A stretch of DNA of 64,000 nucleotides from Tieghemostelium lacteum (taxonomy: Eukaryota > Evosea > Eumycetozoa > Dictyosteliales > Raperosteliaceae), in the NCBI GenBank assembly GCA_001606155.1, contig LODT01000028.1:278735-342734 (forward strand), in the 5' to 3' direction. Shown here one piece after another: positions 10,671-21,248 of the stretch; the first letter of the stretch is position 1; each line of letters begins with the position of its first letter. Under the pieces are notes generated by a model. It was not told the DNA's origin. It worked only from the letters and a program-made list of their open reading frames with translations, and did no database searches. The position numbers and the translations under genes are program-made.

Positions 10671-12452
10671 CTAGAAAATACCATCAGATTGATTATAATA
10701 TTGAGAATGTGCAATCATATATTTATAAAGAATATTGGATATTGATGGATTCCATATATAAATATATTTTAAATGTTGATAATTTCTTTCAATAGTTTGT
10801 TGGAAGAGTTCTAAGTCTTCGACTGGGAGTTGATCACCATCACGTGCTGGTATTCTTAAAAAGGATAGATTCTGATTAGCATCTATAATTTTACATAATG
10901 ATTTTAGAAATTGTGATGTAGATTCTCTATGTTTACAATCATCATCATCATCATCGATATCACCATCATCATAGTCATCAGATAACTCTACACCTTCTTT
11001 AGGAAACACTATAGAATTTAAATTTAGAAATTTTAAGTTTTTAGCTTCAATCATTGATCTTTGAAATTCCACTATATCCCATTGATAAACATGACTAACA
11101 TAGAGTTTAGTTAGAGATTTCATTCTATCCATTAAAAATATAAAATCTTTAAATCTAGTTTCATGTAAATGCAGAATGGAAATGAAATTGTTCATTGTTA
11201 GACTCTGAATGTATTCATTGGGCAATAAACTATTTCTATTGATATAGTCCAGAGCCAATGTATGAACATTTGGATTATTACTTTTAATAAATTCTGTCAT
11301 GTTTACAAATTCCAATGTTGTTGATCGATAGGATATACTAGTACACTTTGGGTGATACTTTAGAAGATATTCAGCTTTTGGTAAATGTTGAGATCTTAGA
11401 TTGAATTCAGTTATGGAACTTACAGACTGCCATTGTGATTCTAATGGAATATTAGAAACATCATCTTCATAGAAGGGAATGAACAATGACTCTAAAGTCT
11501 GATTAGTTATAGTCAGATTTTGTGGTGAATGCAATGGATCTACATCTCTAGATCCATCTAATATAAATGACTTTATAGAATGATTTGAATTTAGAGAATC
11601 AATAAGTCTTGATGTACTATAAGTACCATTTTCAATCTCAACATTTTTCAATGTCTTACTTTGACAAAAGGTAGAAATAATACGATCAATATTTTCACTT
11701 TCATTTGATAAATTGACTCTAATCAACTTTAGTGTTTTAAGTACCATCTGAGGAAGTATCTCAACCAATGTCTGTTCGTTTAAAGTTACAGATTGGAATG
11801 CCAAAGATTTCACATTTCTAAAATAAACTGGAATTAAATCAATGTGTCTATATTCCATATACCCATAGAAAAAGAGTTTTCTAATATTTTCCCAACCTCT
11901 AGGACCACATTTATCTAGACCTTGAAAGATCTTTTGACAATCAGCATAAACATCTTCATAAACATCTTCATCATACTTTCTAAGTAATATATCTAATGAT
12001 TCCAATCTTGGTAAATTGGTTGGTAACTTTATATTCCATTCATCATTTTGTCTAAATGTTATATCATATCGAATCTCTTTTAGATTTACAAGTTTAGACA
12101 TTAGATCCTCTTTCATAAGTTCTTTATGATCAGTAGGTCTTTCATACCAACTAAAATTTGTTGATTTAACACTCTGACAAAATACTGGATTATCAAATAT
12201 CTGTAGATATTTGTCATTCCAATGATAATTAATTTTTAGAGGATAAATTCCACCTAAATACTTCTTATCAAAAACCGAGCCAACTATAAAATATCTTGGC
12301 ATTTTAGGTAATACATAATCTCTTATTTCATGTGATAAAATAGAAATCATTGACAGAAATTTTATATAATCCTTTACATCTCGATTTACAATTTTAGACC
12401 TGATTAAAAAGTATCTAAAAATCTTAATAATTAAATATCTTGGAATAATCAT
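10671..12452 (-). CDS. F-box/LRR-like tandem paralog (copy 3)
   Basis: Single exon of 593 residues, nearly identical to copy 1 at 8092-9858. The length difference is explained by a 12-nt tandem duplication (EDVY repeated, near 11947-11970), one extra Asp in the acidic run, and two single-residue changes near the N-terminus that cancel. The F-box-like helix and LRR-like units are intact. Identity is highest in the central block and lower at both ends, as expected after gene conversion. A 24-nt block at 12547-12570, about 95 bp upstream of the ATG, matches the block upstream of copy 1 with one mismatch. Confidence 0.8.
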   Translation of the reverse strand: MIIPRYLIIKIFRYFLIRSKIVNRDVKDYIKFLSMISILSHEIRDYVLPKMPRYFIVGSVFDKKYLGGIYPLKINYHWNDKYLQIFDNPVFCQSVKSTNFSWYERPTDHKELMKEDLMSKLVNLKEIRYDITFRQNDEWNIKLPTNLPRLESLDILLRKYDEDVYEDVYADCQKIFQGLDKCGPRGWENIRKLFFYGYMEYRHIDLIPVYFRNVKSLAFQSVTLNEQTLVEILPQMVLKTLKLIRVNLSNESENIDRIISTFCQSKTLKNVEIENGTYSTSRLIDSLNSNHSIKSFILDGSRDVDPLHSPQNLTITNQTLESLFIPFYEDDVSNIPLESQWQSVSSITEFNLRSQHLPKAEYLLKYHPKCTSISYRSTTLEFVNMTEFIKSNNPNVHTLALDYINRNSLLPNEYIQSLTMNNFISILHLHETRFKDFIFLMDRMKSLTKLYVSHVYQWDIVEFQRSMIEAKNLKFLNLNSIVFPKEGVELSDDYDDGDIDDDDDDCKHRESTSQFLKSLCKIIDANQNLSFLRIPARDGDQLPVEDLELFQQTIERNYQHLKYIYIWNPSISNILYKYMIAHSQYYNQSDGIF

Positions 12453-12835
12453 TATTACTATTTAGTTATCTAAAATAACATTGTAAAAAATAAAATGTAC
12501 AATTTTACTCCAAAAAATACCCAAAAATTCATCAAATTGATTGATAATTTTATTCAAATTTCATTTCCTTAACTTAAAATTATCTAAGCTCCCCACCCGA
12601 ATTAATTTATTCGGGTAATTTTATAAATATTTAAATTGAGGTTGAAAGAAATTTCATTTGATTAAATAATGGATAGTTATTGAAAAGTTTTTTTAATTAT
12701 AAAAATCCGGATTAAAATATCAATAGAATCAATTTCGGGTTTTAAAAAGTACATAGAATCTTATCTGTTTAGATATTTAAATAGTTTTAAAAACAAAAAT
12801 AAAATGATGATAATATCATTTTTAAATTAAAAAAT
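12453..12835. other. Divergent intergenic region
   Basis: 383 bp between the divergent starts of the copy 3 paralog and the secreted-protein gene. It holds the 24-nt block at 12547-12570 and a small hairpin: ACCCGAA at 12595-12601 pairs perfectly with TTCGGGT at 12610-12616 around an 8-nt loop. I see no gene in it. Confidence 0.6.
12547..12570 (-). repeat. 24-nt upstream block of copy 3
   Basis: Partner of the block at 9959-9982, with one mismatch. It lies at a similar distance from the start codon of the paralog, so it may be a promoter element or simply leftover duplicated flank. Confidence 0.6.
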
Positions 12836-13492
12836 ATGAATAATTATTTATATATAACAATATTAGTATCCTTATTAGTTCAGTTAACTTTTGGTGCACC
12901 AAATTATATTAATGAATATAATTATAATAATGAACCTGATAATTGTGTGAATGCTAATCGTACAACTGTGTATTCTTATTTAGAGGGATACTGTAATAGT
13001 GGTTCAATAGCTTTGTGTGATGATGCAACTCAATCTGTTATATTCCAATACTATGATAATATAGATACATGTACTGGATATATTAAAAATGTTTCAGTTC
13101 CTTATAATGAATGTTCAGGCACTGTTATTTACAATTGTACAGCTGGTGTTATTACACCACCTGGATCTTTCCAATACTGGTACTTTAATGAATGTGATGA
13201 AGAATCTTTACCTTTCCAAACCATTACACAACCACTTGATAGCTGTTACTCTTATCCTGAAGATGATTCCGATTGGTATTTTGCCTCTTATCAACCATCT
13301 TCAAATACCATTCTACAGTATACCTATTTTGATTATCATGGTGTCTCAGGTCAAGGTACATCAGTTGAAACATCCTCTGAAGAAAAGACTCCAAGTTGTT
13401 TACAAATGTTCCATACTCAAACTAACTATATACAAATAGCAACTGATACATCATGTATAAATAGACAAATTATAACACAATATTATCCATAA
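12836..13492 (+). CDS. Small secreted protein, dictyostelid-type
   Basis: Single exon of 218 residues. A clear signal peptide (YITILVSLLVQLTFG, cleavage probably after residue 20) is followed by an acidic, Tyr- and Cys-rich chain. About ten cysteines and several N-x-S/T sites suggest a disulfide-bonded, glycosylated extracellular protein. There is no membrane anchor. I do not recognise a named domain. Dictyostelids have large families of such short secreted Cys-containing proteins, often developmentally expressed; membership is inferred from style alone. It ends about 90 bp from the convergent sterol reductase gene. Confidence 0.75.
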   Translation: MNNYLYITILVSLLVQLTFGAPNYINEYNYNNEPDNCVNANRTTVYSYLEGYCNSGSIALCDDATQSVIFQYYDNIDTCTGYIKNVSVPYNECSGTVIYNCTAGVITPPGSFQYWYFNECDEESLPFQTITQPLDSCYSYPEDDSDWYFASYQPSSNTILQYTYFDYHGVSGQGTSVETSSEEKTPSCLQMFHTQTNYIQIATDTSCINRQIITQYYP

Positions 13493-13582
13493 AGAAACTC
13501 AAATAAAAATCTATAATTTATAATAAAACCAATTTATATATCGGGTTATTTAATTGTTTATTATAATATTCAAGAGGTGAAT

Positions 13583-14864
13583 TTAAATGACATAAGGAAT
13601 GACAACATATGGTACTCTTTTACAATACTCGTCCCATACTTTACCGTATTTCTTTGAGCATTTAATGTGATCTCTCCATTGTCTATGAGAATTGAGAATA
13701 ACCAAATACATTGGATACAAATAGACAATTGGTGAATTAAATAAACATGGGAATGAAAATGAGAATGCTACAATCCAGTCACCTAAATAATTTGGTTTTC
13801 TTAGAATACCCCAGAAACCAGATACCAATAATTTACCATTGATAGTTTGTGGTGGTTTACCCCAAATCAAAGCTCTTGGATTAGTCTTAAATTGATGCTT
13901 TTGAGCATTGGCAACTCTAAATACATAGAATCCAACTGCAAATATAATTGAAATTACCAACATTTGAATTGGTGTTAAATCGAATCTATTATACAATAAA
14001 AACCATGGTTGAACTGCAAATGCGAATGTAATCCATACATAATCTCCCCAGATTAACATGAATCTAAAAATAATATTAATATATATACAATCTTTAAAGT
14101 TAAAAAAGTATTTAAAACATACCCCCAATTTTCAGCAATAATATCCCAAGTTGATAACATGTATTCTTCAAAAAAGAAATAATCAAAGGCATAGATAAAA
14201 GTAAAGATTTGGTAGAGTAACATGGATGTTGAAAGTGATCCGTATACTTTAATCTCTTGTGCTGCCAATGAGAAATTTACCATTATCCAACCCATTAGAG
14301 CTGGTCTAAGTGAAAAGAATTTCAAATCCAATCCAAACATTCTTGGGTTTAATTCAACACCTAAAAATAGATCATGTAATAAATTACCATGTCTTTTACC
14401 CTATTTTATATATATGTAAAGTGTTGAAAATTTAATTAATATTTCTGATAATCTAGTTATTTGAAAAAAAGTATACATACTCTACCAGATGAAATACCAG
14501 TAATGAATAAATAGATAGTTAAAGCAGTTGCAAATATATTTACAGTTGTCCAAATGGAACCAAAATGATCATAAACCAATGTTGGTTCAAACCATTTCAA
14601 ATGAACACTACCAAAATAATAGAATGCAATCAATGCAAAGAAAAGTGATAAACCATTAGTTTTGTATGTGAGTCTCTTTGTAGGATCGTGAATTAATGGT
14701 TGTCCTTGAACTTTTCTACCTGGAATCAAATGTGAACCAATACCTAAAAATAAAATGAATCCACCAAAAATGGCAACTGATTCATAGGTTGGTCTTGTCC
14801 AACTTGTAAGAAGACCTGGAAGTGATGAAATTGAAAAGGTACTATCAAATGGGAGTGGTTCCAT
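13583..14864 (-). CDS. erg24: Delta(14)-sterol reductase (ERG24/LBR family)
   Basis: Three exons: 14481-14864, 14123-14400 and 13583-14063, with introns of 80 and 59 nt (both GTATGT donors), giving 380 residues. The multi-pass membrane protein reduces the C14=C15 double bond of sterol intermediates with NADPH in the ER. Evidence includes the family motif around residues 132-148 (HGNLLHDLFLG then ELNPR) and the segment GFMLIWGDYVW created across the second junction. The C-terminal block contains N-P-R-A-L-I-W-G-K, LRKPNYLGDW and HRQWRDHIKCSKKYGKVWDEY, all typical of this family. The conserved motifs restored by the splices support the exon joins. It is slightly short compared with fungal ERG24 (about 430). 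Confidence 0.92.
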
Positions 14865-15253
14865 TTCTAATGTTCAAATGTATCTTTTTGAGCAAAAAAA
14901 AAAAAAAAACGAACAAAATATCTTGGTGAAATCTGTGAAAACAAATAAGAGATATATTATTCAATTTGAACCATTTAATAAATCGCGCTTGATCCTGAAA
15001 ATTAATGGTACCACAAAAAATTTATCTCATTTAATCCCTCAATTCTATATTTAAATTTAAAGAGCGATTGGGTAAATGGTGAAATATTTTCATTGATATT
15101 AAAATGTAATGAAGGAATTTTTAATAATTCTCTAAGAAACTGATGAATTTCAATTCATTTTCAAAATTAGAAATTTAAATTAAATAAATAAGGTTTGTTA
15201 AATTATTATTTTATTGTTGATTAAAAATACATTGTATAATATTATATAACAAG
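14865..15253. other. Upstream region of the sterol reductase
   Basis: 389 bp between the 3' end of the RhoGAP gene and the start of the sterol reductase, both on the minus strand. It has a run of A beside the start codon and otherwise AT-rich sequence. No RNA gene or ORF is supported. Confidence 0.5.
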
Positions 15254-18012
15254 TTACTTTTTAGATCCATTTTCCCATTTCATTTTTGTCTTTTGAACAG
15301 AATCTAATTTTCTATTTACAACCCCACTTCTCCAATCTGGATTTTGACTACTAGTATTAGTACTACTTATAATAGATTGGTAATTTGATATTAATGATGA
15401 TGGTCTTGGTACGCTTGTAATTACACCATCTGGAGTTGTAGTAGTATTATTATGATTATTATTATTATTATTATCTGAAGTACTTGTGTCATTTGTTGTA
15501 TTTGTATTTGTGGGAGTAGGAGTAGAAGTAGAAGTAGAAGTAGAAGTAGAAGTAGAAGTAGAAGTAGAAGTAGGAGTAGGAGTGATTGGAGAAGTTACAG
15601 GAGAGGATACAGGTCTATTAAATTTTACAACACTTGAATATTTTCTAAATGGTACAGCACCATTTGTTTTTGAAGTGTATTTCTTATTGACACTACCAAA
15701 TGCTTGTGATGTATTTAAATTTCGTTTGGGTGTAGTTGGTGTACTTGGAATGAATTTATATGGATTGGATGGTTGTGAATTTGCATTCACAGAAGATACC
15801 ATTGATTTTACATTTGGACTTGAACTTATTTTCTCCTCTTCCTCTTCATTTGAATCTTGATCGTTCATTTGTTGTTTTAATTCACTTGGAATTGCAACTG
15901 AAACTGGTCTAGATTTAGATGGTATAATTTTAATTTCCTCTTCTTCTTCCGAATCTTCATCATTATTAATACTAATATTACTATTTCTTTTATTATTACT
16001 GTTACTGTTAATGTTATTATTATTTACAAATTGTTCTTTTTGATGACCTATAGTTGCTGTTGATAATTGCTTTTTTTTACTATTTTGTAAATCATTATAA
16101 ATTAATTTAATATCATTATCTGAATTCTTATTATTATTATTAAAAGATGCAATTCTTTTTGACATTGTTGGTTTTCTATGAATACTATTATTATGATGAT
16201 TCAATGAAAATGGACGATTTTTACCAATTGTGGTTTTACTAATGTGTGTTAAAATACTAATTCTTCTTTGTAATTTTGATATTTCTTCATCAGTTGGTAG
16301 ATTGTCAATTAGTTCTTGACTAACTTCATTATCTTTTTTAATAGTATTATTACTATTATTATTGTTATTGTTATTATTGTTGTTTATGTTGTTGTTGGAT
16401 TGATCATCAATTGATACATCAGATTCATTGTCTCCAATGGCACTTGATAAGTCTAATGATTGTGATTCAAGTGATGATGATACAATGGTAGCTGTTGATA
16501 TTAATTCTTTTGGTATTACATCAACAGAGAATATTTGTTCGTATTCTTCAATCATCTCACCAATTACATCTATACAAGAGGTATCAAATGAATGAATTAA
16601 TGTTGGTGCAAAACAAACTGCCAAATTATATGAATTCATTTTGTTTACATCCTGGTTATTATGAATGGCATTCAACAATTCAAATAAATACCTAATAATA
16701 TAAAACTGCCCTTCTGATAATCCACCTTCCAATAACTGTTTAACTTTTTGAATTTTATCTGATTCTTGTAATACTAATAAAATTTGTGTGTATTATTAGA
16801 AAATGTGTAAATTTCCACACATATACAAACATGAGTTAAATACATACCATTATGAATTGATTTATGGAGATCATATGGAAATACAGGAGATGGTTGTTGT
16901 CTAAAATATAATTTAATTAGACCTGCCACACAATGTGGGTCTTTATAATTTGATAAATCAATTTCTTCTTGACTTTCAAAGAGTGCTGAAAGTTTCTGAA
17001 GTTCAAGTGCATTAGGAGACTCTCTAAAGAGACCATAGACGGAAGTTGCCTTCTCAAATAGATATTCAATGGACAGTTTAATAACTTTTGGAATATTAGT
17101 GTAATCCTGTACGGTACTACCAATATCTGATGTATTGATAAACCTTGATTTTCTCTGTGCCCTCTTTTTCTCTTTTTCAGGACTGAGAACCTTTCCACTC
17201 TTGCTATCTATACTACCACCCTGTGGAGACCCACCAATAGACAATGAAGTATATTGCTGAATCAAACCAGTTTTCATCTGAAGTTCTTCAATTTCCTTTT
17301 TCAACTTGTGGGTATTTTTCACTTTTTTCATTACCAATTTCCATTTTGAGGGTTTCTTCTGATGTTTTCCTGTGGGTGTTGGAGAAGCAGTTGGTGATGA
17401 ATTTGGACTATTATACACAAAACTGCCATTTGGTGAATTTGGCAGACTATTTCCACTAGCACTCATTGAAATACTAGATAGATTAGGTTCAGATTGAATG
17501 TTTATCAATGGTCCACATCCATCACTTTGTTTACTATTACCTATACTACCACCACCATTAAGACTATTTAAATACTCACTGTTATTCGTTGACACACTAC
17601 TAGAACTCGACGATAGACTAGGTGTTGAATTACTTGACACTTTCAGTGACAATGATCCTCCACCAAGTGATCCTGATGCACTGTTATTACTACTACTACT
17701 ACTAACACTAACCATTAAATTCTCTGCTGAAGGTGACGGTGTAACTGATGATATCATTCTCTGATGTTTAACTTTTGGTGTTTTATGATTATGTTTACTA
17801 TTACCACTCTTTTCACTCTCTTCCATCAACTGTTGATGAGTTGGTACTAAATCTCCATTTTTATCCAAATATTTCAAATTTGGTGAACTTGTGGAATGTG
17901 TAAACAATTTTAGATTTTTTAATGAGAAATTTTTTTTGTGATCAATTTTGGGAGTTGATTCAACACCTGTTCCCAATACCTGTGGTTGTTGTGTATTGTT
18001 ACTAGTTTCCAT
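15254..18012 (-). CDS. RhoGAP domain protein (RacGAP-like)
   Basis: Two exons, 16848-18012 and 15254-16773, joined over a 74-nt GTATGT intron that lies inside the GAP domain; 894 residues. The N-terminal 290 residues are Ser-rich low complexity followed by a basic segment. The RhoGAP domain follows. It has the arginine finger in Y-G-L-F-R-E-S-P (near residue 330), a P-V-F-P segment, and after the splice the run D-V-N-K-M-N-S-Y-N-L-A-V-C-F-A-P-T-L typical of the family. It should stimulate GTP hydrolysis by Rac/Rho GTPases in cytoskeletal control. The C-terminal half is disordered with Asn runs and a Ser-Thr dipeptide repeat coded by a hexamer array near 15520-15580. The upstream region contains a G-box and a TTGATCAAC element. 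Confidence 0.9.
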
Positions 18013-19020
18013 TTATTTACAAGTTAATTTAATTAAATAAATAATATATAAAATACAATCAAAAGTACAAAAATATAAAAAAAAAATACAATTATATTAA
18101 TAAACTAAACTTTTGTTGATCAACTTTAAAGGTTTGATTTAAAGTAAACCCACACCCGCAACAGATCATCAATTTGAATCAAAAAAAAAAAAAAACTCTA
18201 TAAATTTCAATTACATTGTAAAAAAGATATTAATATGATTTGATTTATTTGAAAATTAGGAACCGCAAATTTCAAAAAACCCACATTTTTCAGGAATTAA
18301 ATGTGGAGGAATTTATATGTATATATATAAATAACTGCTGTTTATTTATTTCCTTTATTTATATTCTAATAGGTATGAAGGGATTGATATACTCATTCAA
18401 TCAAAAAGTCACTTTGAATAAATGATTGAAATTATCTTTACAGTATACTTTACATCAAACAATTAATATGAACACAATAAGTTAAAAAAAATCAAAACAA
18501 TTCACACCTATGAAATGAACATGTTTTGAAATGAAGTGTGTTGATTTTAAAATCAGATTAAAAAAAAAAGAAAATTTTTTTTTCCTTTATTATTTTTTGG
18601 ATAAAAGCAATCATTAAAATATCACTTTTTGATCAATTCATTCTGTTTTGGTTTGTGGTGTTTAATTTAAAATAAGTGAGTATAAACAATTTTATATATA
18701 CATATAAACAAATGTACATTAGTTTATTCTAATTAAGAATTGAATACTGGAATGTCTTTATTAAACCATTGCCTCCTTCAAACCTATTCTTTTTATTTTT
18801 ATAAAATTGAATTTGGATTAATATAATGATTTGTTTTTAAACATGGAATTTCAGTCTAGTTGTTTAATTCGATTTATATTTCCTTTTTTGAAATCATTTG
18901 GAATCGTAGAATCAATTACGTTACAAAAAAAATTAAAAAAATGAACACAACAAAAATTTTTTTTTATTCTCATTAATTTTTTTCAACATTTTATCCATAG
19001 AAAGTTGTAAATCAGAAATA
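18013..19020. other. Long divergent promoter region
   Basis: About 1 kb between the divergent RhoGAP and peroxiredoxin genes. It holds TTGATCAAC at 18116-18124, a G-box in reverse orientation at 18148-18159, and a perfect 8-bp inverted repeat (CCACATTT at 18281-18288 with AAATGTGG at 18299-18306). The rest is A/T-rich. Short open frames here look random. Confidence 0.6.
18116..18159. promoter_or_regulatory. TTGATCAAC plus G-box module (upstream of RhoGAP)
   Basis: TTGATCAAC at 18116-18124 is followed 23 bp later by ACCCACACCCGC at 18148-18159, the complement of a GGGTGTGGGT G-box. Dictyostelid GBF is known to bind G/T-rich boxes of this kind in developmental promoters. It lies about 105-150 bp upstream of the RhoGAP ATG. 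Function is inferred. Confidence 0.45.
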
Positions 19021-19808
19021 ATGTCACACGGTCATCACGGTCACTGCCACAACAAACAACAAATCAGAATCAGAAGAGAAGCTCCATCATTTGAAGCTCA
19101 AGGTGTTGAAAATGGTGAATTCAAAACCATCAAATTAGAACAATACAGAGGTAAGAATTCTTAATACAGAAGGAAAAAATAATTTCTTTTACCAAAAAAT
19201 TCAGTGAACTACACAATTTCAGAGGATTTTTTTTTTTGGTAAAATTTTAGAGATGATGATGTTAATATATATATATATGTTTAAATTATGAATAATATTT
19301 AGGTAAATATGTTTACTTGTTCTTCTACCCATTGGATTTCACTTTTGTCTGTCCAACTGAAATCATTGCCTTCAGCAATGCCATTGAAGAATTCAAAAAA
19401 CTCAATGTTCAAGTTATTGGTTGTTCAGTAGATTCACCATTCACTCATTTGGCTTGGGTCAACACTGCCAGAAAGGAAGGTGGTTTGGGTGGAATTAACT
19501 TCCCATTGATTTCTGATTTGAGTCACAGCATTTCTAAAGATTATGGTGTATACATTGAAGAAGATGGTCACACCATTAGAGGTTCATTCATTATTGATGA
19601 TAAAGGTATCGTTAAACAAATCACCATGAATGATAACCCAGTTGGTAGAAGTGTTGAAGAAGCTCTCAGACTCATTAAAGGTTTCCAATACACCGATGTT
19701 CACGGTGAAGTTTGTCCAGCTGGATGGAACCCAGAAACTGGTAATGTCAAAACCATGAAACCAGATCCAAAAGGTTCTAAATCCTACTTTGCCGAAGTCA
19801 ACAAGTAA
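19021..19808 (+). CDS. Typical 2-Cys peroxiredoxin
   Basis: Two exons, 19021-19150 and 19303-19808, with a GTAAGA donor and a TTTAG acceptor; 211 residues. It reduces hydrogen and organic peroxides using thioredoxin. The peroxidatic Cys60 sits in D-F-T-F-V-C-P-T-E and the resolving Cys181 in [12 protein letters not shown] (residues 103-106) and a C-terminal Y-F pair (205-206) are both present; these are the features linked to sensitivity to over-oxidation in eukaryotic enzymes. There is no signal peptide, so a cytosolic enzyme is likely. The N-terminus is unusually rich in His (five His and one Cys in the first ten residues), a possible metal-binding tag. AATAAA occurs shortly after the stop. 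Confidence 0.95.
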
Positions 19809-19926
19809 ATGAACAATCATTCTACTTCTTGTTGAATTCAAACAATTTAATAAATTGCTTGTACACACATACTTTTCCTTGGAAAAACAAAAATACCCAA
19901 ATCGAGTATTTTTTTTATTTTATTTA

Positions 19927-20430
19927 CTATATCAAGGTTCCACAAGCTTTTTCACCACTCAGTGTGAATTCAAAGAGATCATTTCTAGTTTGACCACCAC
20001 TTACAATCGAGGCATTGGGTTTGGACTTGTCACATAGCAATGTAATAGAAACTGTCATATTTAAATTTGGATGAACATAACTAAGATAAGCGCCATTACC
20101 TGGGGTGGGCATAGGATCAAAATGACCAGTGGCTAGAAGACTTAGGTTCTGGGAACTTGGAAGTTTCTTACAAGCATTCATTGTAGTAGGACCACCAAAT
20201 AATGTACAACCAAATGCAGTGTTACATACATTTACATAATAAATTTCTTTAGTACCATCACTATTTGTTTTAGTGTAATAATATCCAGATAGAGTTGCAA
20301 GTTGTCCAAAATTATAAGAATATCCATCAGCTGAATATGTGCAATTATTGACAGCATTTTGACACTGAATGGAACTTATATAAAAACAAGATAAAATAAC
20401 TATTGGTAAAAGTAATTTTGATAAATTCAT
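19927..20430 (-). CDS. Secreted MRH-like domain protein
   Basis: Single exon of 167 residues. A signal peptide covers residues 1-23 (KLLLPIVILSCFYISSIQC). The mature part has six or more cysteines spaced as in mannose-6-phosphate-receptor-homology domains: an N-terminal Cys before GYSYNFGQL, YYVNVC in the middle, a G-A-Y-L-S-Y stretch, then ITLLCDK and a C-terminal F-E-F-T-L-S-G-E-K-A-C. Such domains bind N-glycans or act in lysosomal sorting and ER quality control. There is no transmembrane helix, so it is probably secreted or lumenal. The fold call is by pattern and could be wrong. It is convergent with peroxiredoxin. Confidence 0.6.
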   Translation of the reverse strand: MNLSKLLLPIVILSCFYISSIQCQNAVNNCTYSADGYSYNFGQLATLSGYYYTKTNSDGTKEIYYVNVCNTAFGCTLFGGPTTMNACKKLPSSQNLSLLATGHFDPMPTPGNGAYLSYVHPNLNMTVSITLLCDKSKPNASIVSGGQTRNDLFEFTLSGEKACGTLI

Positions 20431-21248
20431 TTCTTGTATGATGTATAATGTTAATTGGTGAGTTGTTATATAAATAAATAAATAATTGATTAAATCTAGA
20501 TTTATAATGTGTATTATAATGAAAAAAAAAATAAGAAGAAAAGACCTTTATATAGAGTTTAGTTAAATCCATAAGGTTTGTGATTTTAAACCTTATTTAT
20601 CCAAATATATTCATTGTGATCAAATCTTGTTCCATATAGGGAACTAAAACTAAATTGATAATAATCTATTTTCGCTAAAATTAAATCCACTGAGTAATAG
20701 ATGTTTGCAATGTTGTTTGTGTGTGGGGGGTTAATTTTAATTATTATAATTTAGAGCTTGAGCTAAAGTTTAAACAACAATATCAATTAAAAACATTTCT
20801 CTAATCACTATCTCTCTCTCTCTCTATTTTGATATACTACAACTGCAGAGTGGTGGGGGTAATGTTTTTTGATCAACAACACCTTGTATTTTTTTTTTTT
20901 AATGAAATTGACCCTTTCCTCACTTTGCATTGGGTGTGTTAATTTGATATCTAATTAAATATCAAAATAATTATAATTATAATAACTGAAGAAATTTTTA
21001 GACCTATTAAATTTCAAATGTCTTTGATTACTAAAAAACTTTAAAATGTTCTAAGTTTGAACTTAAGAAATTTGAACAAAACCCAGGAAATAAAAAAAAA
21101 TAAAATAATATCTCTTTTATTGAAAACCCCAGGTTATAAAAATAGATTTCCTGGTTTAATTAAAACCTTTCTATAAAAACTTAAAACAAGTTGAGTTATT
21201 AAAGTATAAAACTATAAATAATATAATTAAAATATAAATATATATAAA
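20431..21248. other. Divergent promoter region between two secreted-protein genes
   Basis: 818 bp. It contains G-rich boxes at 20719-20730 (GTGTGTGGGGGG) and 20851-20860 (TGGTGGGGGT), TTGATCAAC at 20869-20877, a CT dinucleotide run near 20810-20825, and AT-only stretches. No gene is supported. Confidence 0.6.
20719..20877. promoter_or_regulatory. G-boxes with TTGATCAAC
   Basis: Two G-rich boxes (20719-20730 and 20851-20860) are followed 8 bp after the second by TTGATCAAC (20869-20877). This matches the pairing seen at 18.1 and 30.7 kb. The position between divergent secreted-protein genes suggests control of one or both. Confidence 0.45.

Noticed and set aside
15513-15590. Hexanucleotide array as a CRISPR-like or satellite repeat
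   Set aside because: In-frame Ser-Thr coding repeat of 6-nt units without spacers.
15486-15860. 124-codon plus-strand frame rich in Val/Glu opposite the RhoGAP gene
   Set aside because: It is the antisense shadow of the Ser/Thr hexamer repeat and lacks independent coding signs.
18240-18425. 61-codon frame in the RhoGAP/peroxiredoxin spacer
   Set aside because: AT-driven composition and no promoter or homology clue; it also spans an inverted repeat.
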